From the NCBI RefSeq assembly GCF_019972155.1, contig NZ_BOVL01000022.1, positions 287,239 to 351,238 of the forward strand: a stretch of 64,000 nucleotides of DNA. Direction: 5' to 3'. Below the pieces are notes generated by a model that saw only the letters and a program-made list of their open reading frames with translations, had not been told where the DNA came from and searched no databases. This stretch comes from Bradyrhizobium sp. RD5-C2 (GTDB lineage: Bacteria; Pseudomonadota; Alphaproteobacteria; Rhizobiales; Xanthobacteraceae). Of the stretch, positions 57,011 to 64,000 are shown piece after piece (the stretch's first letter is position 1; every line of letters starts with the position of its first letter). Both the position numbers and the translations under genes were made by a program.

Positions 57011-58876
57011 CTAGCTGTCCAACTCGATCCCTAACGCCTTGATCTTCCGGTACAACGTCGCGCGGCTGAGCCCGAGCGCCTTGGCGGCGTCCGTCACTCT
57101 TCCGTCATTGGCACGCAATGCTTCGACGATCGCTGCGCGCTCGGCCGCCGCATGATCGGCTTCCACATGGCGCGCGCCGAACGGCGGCAGATCGAGATCG
57201 GCCTCGGTGATGACGCCGCCCTCGGCGGTGGCGCCCGCGAGCCGCAGCACGTGGCGAAGCTGGCGCATGTTGCCGGGGAAGGGATAGGCCATCAGTTGCG
57301 CCCAGGCGTCCGCCGAGATGCGGCAGTGCGGCGCTTCCTCGTCGGCGATCTGCGTGATGATGTCCTTGCGGTCGGCGCGTTCGCGCAACGCGGGCAGCCG
57401 GATCTCCATGCCGCGCAGCCGGTAATACAGATCGGAGCGAAAGCTGCCGTCCTCCGCCATCGCTGCCAGGTCGCGATGGGTGGCGCTGATCAGGCGGATG
57501 TCGACGGCGACCGGCTTCAGCGCGCCGAGCGGCCAGACTTCGCGATTTTCCAGCACGCGAAGCAGCCGCGTTTGCAGCGACAGCGGCATGTCACCGATCT
57601 CGTCGAGGAACAGGGTGCCGCCAGAGGCCTGCACGATCAGCCCCTTCGATCCCTCGCGCCGGGCGCCGGTGAAGGCGCCGGCCTCGTAGCCGAACAGCTC
57701 GGCGTCGATCAGGCTCTCCGGCATCGCGGCGCAGTTCAGCGCGACATAGTTGCGGCCGGCGCGATTGCTCGCCGCGTGAATGGCGCGCGCGAACACGTCC
57801 TTGCCGGCGCCGGTCTCGCCACGCAGCAGGATCGGCAGATCGAGATTGCCGACCGTCATCAGCCGCTTCACGCCCTTGATCAGCACGGGATCGCGGCCCG
57901 CGAGCCGGTGCAGGCCGGAAAACTGTCCGGCCGGCGCCTCGCGCGACGGTGCCGGCGGCGGACGGGAGACACGCGCGCGCGCCGGCGGCGCCACGCGGCC
58001 ACGGCCCCATGGCGTGCCGTCGGCCCGGCGCAATGTGACCGGCTCGTCCGCGGAACGAGTCGCGCGATCGTCCAGTTGGATCAGGCGCGACAGGTCGATG
58101 CCGTCGTCGATCATCGCATCCGTCAGGCCGAATACGCCGCGCGCGGTGCGGCAGGCGCCGACCACGCGGCGGTCGTCGTCATAGGCGAGCATGCCGTGGC
58201 CGTCGCCGGGCAATGTCGCGATCCATGAGGCACGGTAGCGCCGGCGGAAGAACGACTGCTCGATCCGCCGCGTCGCCTCCGCGGTGACGGCGAGCGCCAG
58301 TTCATGCGCGCTGCGGCCGAGATCGCTGCGGCAGGAGGAGATGTTGACGGCGCCGGCGAGCCGCCCGGCATGATCGAACAGCGGCGACACCGCGCAGGTG
58401 AACATGTGCCACTGCTCGCGGAAATGCTCGTCACCATGCACGATGATCGGCCGCTGCTCGGCGAGCGCGGTGCCGAGCCCATTGGTGCCCTCAAAAGTCT
58501 CGGCGAAGTTCGAGCCGGTGTAGATCTTCCACTCCAGGAACATCCGCGCGTAATCGCCCCCAGGCAGCCGGCTCACCAGCATCGTCGCGTTGGGATCGGC
58601 GAGGTTGACGCAGTAGCCGGAGTCGTGGAGCACGCGGGCAAGATCCTCGAGTTCCGGGACCGCGACCTGGATCAAATCCTCCATCGGTTCGGCGATGTGC
58701 CGGACCTCGGCTTCGGTCAGGGTCTGCGGCGGCCCGCGCCGGGCCGGATCGAGGTTGTGATTGACCACGCAGCGCCGCCAGGAGGCGGCAATCCGCGCCT
58801 CGGTGTCGACGCCAGCCACCTGATTGGCCGCCGATAAAACACGGGCGACGTGATTTGAGGCCGAAAGATTGGCCAT
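57011..58876 (-). CDS. Sigma-54-dependent activator, AcoR-like
   Basis: A 621-residue enhancer-binding protein. An N-terminal GAF-like sensor (about 60-210) includes 'GTNGLGTALAEQRPIIVHG' and 'CAVSPLFDHAGRLAGAVNIS', typical of AcoR. The AAA+ domain (about 325-550) has Walker A 'GETGAGKD', the sigma-54 loop 'GAFTGA' and Walker B 'GGTLFLDEIGD'. A Fis-type helix-turn-helix ends the protein ('AAKALGLSRATLYRKIKAL'). AcoR relatives usually control acetoin or alcohol oxidation genes; none is adjacent, so targets are unknown. Confidence 0.93.
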   Translation of the reverse strand: MANLSASNHVARVLSAANQVAGVDTEARIAASWRRCVVNHNLDPARRGPPQTLTEAEVRHIAEPMEDLIQVAVPELEDLARVLHDSGYCVNLADPNATMLVSRLPGGDYARMFLEWKIYTGSNFAETFEGTNGLGTALAEQRPIIVHGDEHFREQWHMFTCAVSPLFDHAGRLAGAVNISSCRSDLGRSAHELALAVTAEATRRIEQSFFRRRYRASWIATLPGDGHGMLAYDDDRRVVGACRTARGVFGLTDAMIDDGIDLSRLIQLDDRATRSADEPVTLRRADGTPWGRGRVAPPARARVSRPPPAPSREAPAGQFSGLHRLAGRDPVLIKGVKRLMTVGNLDLPILLRGETGAGKDVFARAIHAASNRAGRNYVALNCAAMPESLIDAELFGYEAGAFTGARREGSKGLIVQASGGTLFLDEIGDMPLSLQTRLLRVLENREVWPLGALKPVAVDIRLISATHRDLAAMAEDGSFRSDLYYRLRGMEIRLPALRERADRKDIITQIADEEAPHCRISADAWAQLMAYPFPGNMRQLRHVLRLAGATAEGGVITEADLDLPPFGARHVEADHAAAERAAIVEALRANDGRVTDAAKALGLSRATLYRKIKALGIELDS

Positions 58877-58991
58877 CCAGAGGTCTCCACCCCGAATTTT
58901 CCGCGAAGTCTGGCAGCCAATGGCCGAATGTCAATTGGCCGCCGGGGTCGCGGGGAGGGGACCTTGGAGGGATCATTACCTCGGACGTGGC

Positions 58992-60020
58992 TCAATCTGC
59001 AGGCCGCGCCTCGGGAAATGTCCAGCTGCCATCGACAACGTCGGGCCGCGGTTGAAACAGCCGCACGGTGTAATTCCACCCCTGCGTGATCGGCAGGCAG
59101 TTGGCGACCTTGCCGTCGCAGCCGCCGAACTGGATGGTAACCGCGCCATCGGCGGACTTCCTGGCGGTCACGCTGTTCACCGCGTAGCTGCCGGTCGGGT
59201 TCGGCTGCAAATAGCCCTCACTGTTGTAAACGGTGAGCGACCAGAAGCCGTCGACGGGAACATTCTTCACCGTCAGCGTGTGGACGGTGCTGCCGTCGTT
59301 GCGCATCGGGGTGATCGGCAGATACAGCGCGTCCTTCTCGGGATTGCCGCCCCACAGCATGGCGCTGCCGATCAAATGCTTCACCGGATCGACCTGATGC
59401 GCGTCGGCGCCGAACATGCGCCGCGTATCGGAGACCGTGGTGCCGAGCTGCAGCAGCGCTGCCTTCACCTTGTTGAGGCTGGCTTCATCCCAGTTCGGCA
59501 TGTCGAACGTGCCGGGGCGTTGCTGGTTCGATGTGATCGCGTCCTGCAGCGCGTGAACCTGCCCGATCTCTTCGCTGTCGGAGAAATCGACCAGGAAGCG
59601 GGCCACCGCAATGGCGTAGCGCGTGCCGATCGCCTCGCGCGTCAGGGTGTGGCTGCCCGCGCCGTAATAGATACCTCTGGTGTATTGATCCTCATTGACG
59701 ATTTGCATCGCCATGAAGCGCTTGGCGCCGTCCGGCAGCGTGATTGTCACCGGTCCGGCATCGAGATCGAAGATCGCAAACGAATACAGCGTATCGCGGT
59801 TGGGGCGGACGATGCCTTGCTGTACCGGTGGCGCAAGCTCGCGGCCATGACGGAATTTTCCAAAGCCGCCGGCTTTGACCACGCCGGCGAAATAGACGTC
59901 GGTTTGTGCCCGCGCGTAGTTCGCGACGGTGACGGGTTGCGGCGGTGGCGCCGGTGTTTGTGCCGATGCGGCGGAACTGGCGAGCGCGAATGTCATGGCT
60001 GTCAGGATGCTCGTTTTCAT
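58992..60020 (-). CDS. Secreted DUF1254/DUF1214 protein
   Basis: A 342-residue exported protein; signal peptide ending 'SSAASAQTP'. DUF1254 covers about 35-170 ('VNRDTLYS'-like 'RPNRDTLYSFAIFDLDAGPV') and DUF1214 about 240-335 ('DGFWSLTVYNSEGYLQPNPT'). GGAGAG precedes the ATG at 60020. Function unknown. The divergent LysR gene 109 bases away probably regulates it. Confidence 0.85.
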   Translation of the reverse strand: MKTSILTAMTFALASSAASAQTPAPPPQPVTVANYARAQTDVYFAGVVKAGGFGKFRHGRELAPPVQQGIVRPNRDTLYSFAIFDLDAGPVTITLPDGAKRFMAMQIVNEDQYTRGIYYGAGSHTLTREAIGTRYAIAVARFLVDFSDSEEIGQVHALQDAITSNQQRPGTFDMPNWDEASLNKVKAALLQLGTTVSDTRRMFGADAHQVDPVKHLIGSAMLWGGNPEKDALYLPITPMRNDGSTVHTLTVKNVPVDGFWSLTVYNSEGYLQPNPTGSYAVNSVTARKSADGAVTIQFGGCDGKVANCLPITQGWNYTVRLFQPRPDVVDGSWTFPEARPAD

Positions 60021-60129
60021 AGGCTCTCCGGAGGTGAGGTCCCTCATGGCCGGAGAGGTAGGACAGCCAAATATGAAAATGAATGCCTAGGATTGGCAAC
60101 AAGCTTTCCGGATATGATAGGCTGCCAGC

Positions 60130-61017
60130 ATGGATCTCAACGCGGTCAGGATGTTCGTCGCGGTCGTTCAGGCCGGCAGCCTCTCGGCGGGAGCCGCGCG
60201 ACTCGACATTCCGCTGCCGACACTGAGCCGCCGGATCCGGGATCTGGAACGGCAGCTGAAGGTGCAGCTGCTGGAGCGATCGGCGCGCGGCGCGAAGCTG
60301 ACGGATGCCGGCGCGCGGCTGCACGAGCGCGCCGTCCAGGGTATCGAGCAACTGCTGGAAGCCGAGCAGGTGGTCGTCAACGACCAGATGCAGTTGAAGG
60401 GGCGTTTGCGGCTGTCGCTGCCGCAAACATTCGAGCCGTGGTGGGAGCTGCTGGCCGCTTTCCAGCAGCGCTATCCGGACATCCAAATTCACCTCTACTC
60501 GACCGAGCGTCGCGTCGACCTGGTCGAGGACGGCATCGATGTCGCGCTTCGGGTCGGCGCGATCGTGCACGAGGCGATGGTGGCGCGCCGCGTGCTGTCG
60601 TTCCGCAATGTGCTCGTGGCCAGCTCGCGATTGGTCAAGCGCTTCGGGCTGCCGAAGCACCCGGACGCGCTACGCCACCTGCCGTGCGGGGTATGGGCAT
60701 CGCGGATCGATACCCAGGTGCGCTGGGACCTCGGCGGGAAAATGGTCGAGCCCAACGCCGTGTTGTCGACCAACGACTATCATCATCTGTGCACCCGCGC
60801 GCTGCGCGGCGACGTGGTCACGGAGCTGCCGCCCTTCCTGGCGGCGGCGGCGATCCGTGAGAAACGTCTGATCCGGTTGCTGCCGCAGCATCCGTTGCCC
60901 GAGTGGTCGCTCAACCTGCTCTATCCGCAGCACCGTCACCAATCGACCATCGTGCGAACCTATCTGGATTTCTGCCAGGGCTATCTGCCGAAGATCGTTC
61001 AGGCCTGCACGGTGTGA
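60130..61017 (+). CDS. LysR family transcriptional regulator
   Basis: A 295-residue LysR-type regulator. The N-terminal winged helix-turn-helix is 'VRMFVAVVQAGSLSAGAARL' and 'PLPTLSRRIRDLERQLKVQL'; the periplasmic-binding-like effector domain fills about 90-290. It is divergent from the DUF1254/1214 gene, the classical layout for LysR control of the neighbour from a shared promoter region (60021-60129). Confidence 0.93.
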   Translation: MDLNAVRMFVAVVQAGSLSAGAARLDIPLPTLSRRIRDLERQLKVQLLERSARGAKLTDAGARLHERAVQGIEQLLEAEQVVVNDQMQLKGRLRLSLPQTFEPWWELLAAFQQRYPDIQIHLYSTERRVDLVEDGIDVALRVGAIVHEAMVARRVLSFRNVLVASSRLVKRFGLPKHPDALRHLPCGVWASRIDTQVRWDLGGKMVEPNAVLSTNDYHHLCTRALRGDVVTELPPFLAAAAIREKRLIRLLPQHPLPEWSLNLLYPQHRHQSTIVRTYLDFCQGYLPKIVQACTV

Positions 61018-61045
61018 GTGGGTCGATGCACCGTGTCTCTCTCCT

Positions 61046-61151
61046 CGTCATTCCGGGGCGACGCGATAGCGTCGAGCCCGGAATCCATTCATCCGCAGGA
61101 TGTGCGGCCCAATGGATTCCGGGCTCGTGCTTCGCACGCCCCGGAATGACG
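61046..61151. repeat. Palindromic intergenic repeat (CGTCATTCCGGGG)
   Basis: Outer arms CGTCATTCCGGGG and CCCCGGAATGACG are exact complements; inner arms 'CCCGGAATCCATT' and 'AATGGATTCCGGG' pair as well. The 106-base unit lies between convergent lysR and glgX and could act as a terminator for both. It is a different family from the CATTGCGAG repeats. Confidence 0.75.
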
Positions 61152-61203
61152 ACGGAGGGAACTACATCCCGTCGATATGCTTCGCTAGTCCGCCCTATCG
61201 AGA

Positions 61204-63318
<2,115 letters not shown>

Positions 63319-63497
63319 CGTGTCCCCCAAGCCTGGAACTGACAAATCAACCAGCAACAAACGCCGCCGCGCGGAAAACGTTGCATAGGCTAGTTTAGCG
63401 GCAGTTGCCGGTGGTTCGTATGACGTCCGGGCAGGCCGAGCGCGTCATGTCGCGAGAATGCCGATGTTTGATCCACAGGCCATTCGACACACTCGGT

Positions 63498-63620
63498 GTC
63501 GTCCTGGCGAAGGCCAGGACCCATTACCCCAAATCTCATTTGTTGCACGACGCCGGGGCCACGATCTGCTCCGTCACCGAATGCGGTGGCAATGGGTCCT
63601 GGCTTTCGCCAGGACGACGG
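63498..63620. repeat. Inverted intergenic repeat, 'CGTCGTCCTGG' family, copy 2
   Basis: Starts 'GTCGTCCTGGCGAAGGCCAG' and ends 'GGCTTTCGCCAGGACGACGG', complementary arms shared with the copy at 3295-3441; the centres differ. It lies in the 365-base gap 63319-63683 between glgX and the partial gene; the rest of that gap shows no gene and should hold the glgX promoter near 63360-63410. Confidence 0.75.
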
Positions 63621-63683
63621 CGCGGCTTACAGCAACCGCATCCCCGTCAAACCCGCATGCCCATTCTTGCCAAGACCATCGCA

Positions 63684-64000
63684 CTAATTGCCCGTCAGCA
63701 TTGCAAACCGCCGTCGGTCGATCCGCTCGCGCGCCGATTGTCCCGCTGCGGCGCAAAGGTCGGGTGCATAAAGCTGGCAGCTTCCGCGTTCTGCGGTCGC
63801 CTTGTCGATCATCTCCAGAAGCTGCGAAGGCGCGATGTCGGGGGACGCGGCAATGCGGCCGGCGACGACGTGCTTTTCCATTGTCTCGTGCTCAGCGTGA
63901 TCGAGATCGGGGTTGCGCCAGCAATTTGCGCACATGATCTTGAAGCTCTCCGAGTGCGAATAGATCACGGCGTCCCCGTCCAACTCTTCGCTGATGTCGG
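63684..64000 (-). CDS. Unknown protein, 5' end beyond the window
   Basis: The minus-strand frame ends at TAG (63684-63686) and stays open to base 64000, so the N-terminus lies outside. The visible 104 residues are hydrophilic and include 'CANCWRNPDLDHAEHETMEK' (a CxxC with nearby histidines, possible metal site) and 'GSCQLYAPDLCAAAGQ'. No family recognised. Confidence 0.45.
   Translation of the reverse strand, partial: DISEELDGDAVIYSHSESFKIMCANCWRNPDLDHAEHETMEKHVVAGRIAASPDIAPSQLLEMIDKATAERGSCQLYAPDLCAAAGQSARERIDRRRFAMLTGN

Overview
The window is high-GC, densely packed chromosomal DNA that most resembles an alphaproteobacterium of the Bradyrhizobium / Nitrobacteraceae type. The signs are the rpmH-rnpA-yidC-engB-argB order, dapD-DUF805-dapE, a polyhydroxyalkanoate (PHA) gene cluster, abundant AraC/TetR/MarR/LysR regulators, and the long palindromic intergenic repeats typical of that group. 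I see no phage, transposase, integrase, CRISPR array or rRNA. One tRNA-Arg(ACG) is present. All taxonomic statements are inference from gene content.

Layout. 1-9.1 kb (minus strand): housekeeping block with dapE (cut by the window edge), DUF805, dapD, a HAD pyrimidine nucleotidase, a double-DUF1036 secreted protein, argB, DUF423, engB, yidC, rnpA, rpmH. 9.5-14.7 kb (plus): an orphan sensor kinase, tRNA-Arg, a small secreted protein with a strong terminator, then a lipid-type trio (fatty acid hydroxylase, DUF5658, PAP2) and an SH3-like secreted protein. 14.8-22.4 kb (minus): a CUT2-type ABC importer operon with TetR regulator, in which one permease is fused to a strictosidine-synthase/SMP-30-like propeller and a second propeller gene follows. 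22.7-31 kb: an AraC regulator divergent from a PHA operon (acyl-CoA ligase, MaoC hydratase, PhaC, mcl-type PhaZ, phasin, acyl-CoA dehydrogenase). 31-37.3 kb: a MarR-controlled efflux operon, an alginate-lyase-like protein, and a NarL-type two-component pair with tandem dyads upstream. 37.4-40.1 kb: a coiled-coil protein, a membrane-anchored OmpA-family protein and a Ras-like GTPase in one tight operon. 40.3-47.3 kb: DUF3597, small proteins, a TIG-repeat autotransporter, an Rrf2/methyltransferase operon and a TPR-glycosyltransferase. 47.3-51.7 kb: a ClpS/ClpX-zinc-finger/AAA+ fusion protein and an MscS channel. 52.1-64 kb: a flavin monooxygenase pair, an SDR, a secreted TPR protein, an AcoR-like sigma-54 activator, a DUF1254/1214 protein with divergent LysR, glgX and a partial unknown.

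The three most unusual systems are: (1) the 576-residue fusion at 47325-49055 that joins a ClpS-like adaptor domain, a zinc finger with ClpX spacing and an AAA+ motor in one chain; (2) the Ras-like GTPase operon at 37431-40046, which looks like an envelope-to-cytoplasm switch; and (3) the permease-propeller fusion at 17355-19478, which could couple sugar or lactone uptake to hydrolysis. Several regulator genes carry clear dyad-symmetric candidate operators in their own leaders (33730-33776, 35402-35435, 45053-45079, 22480-22495).
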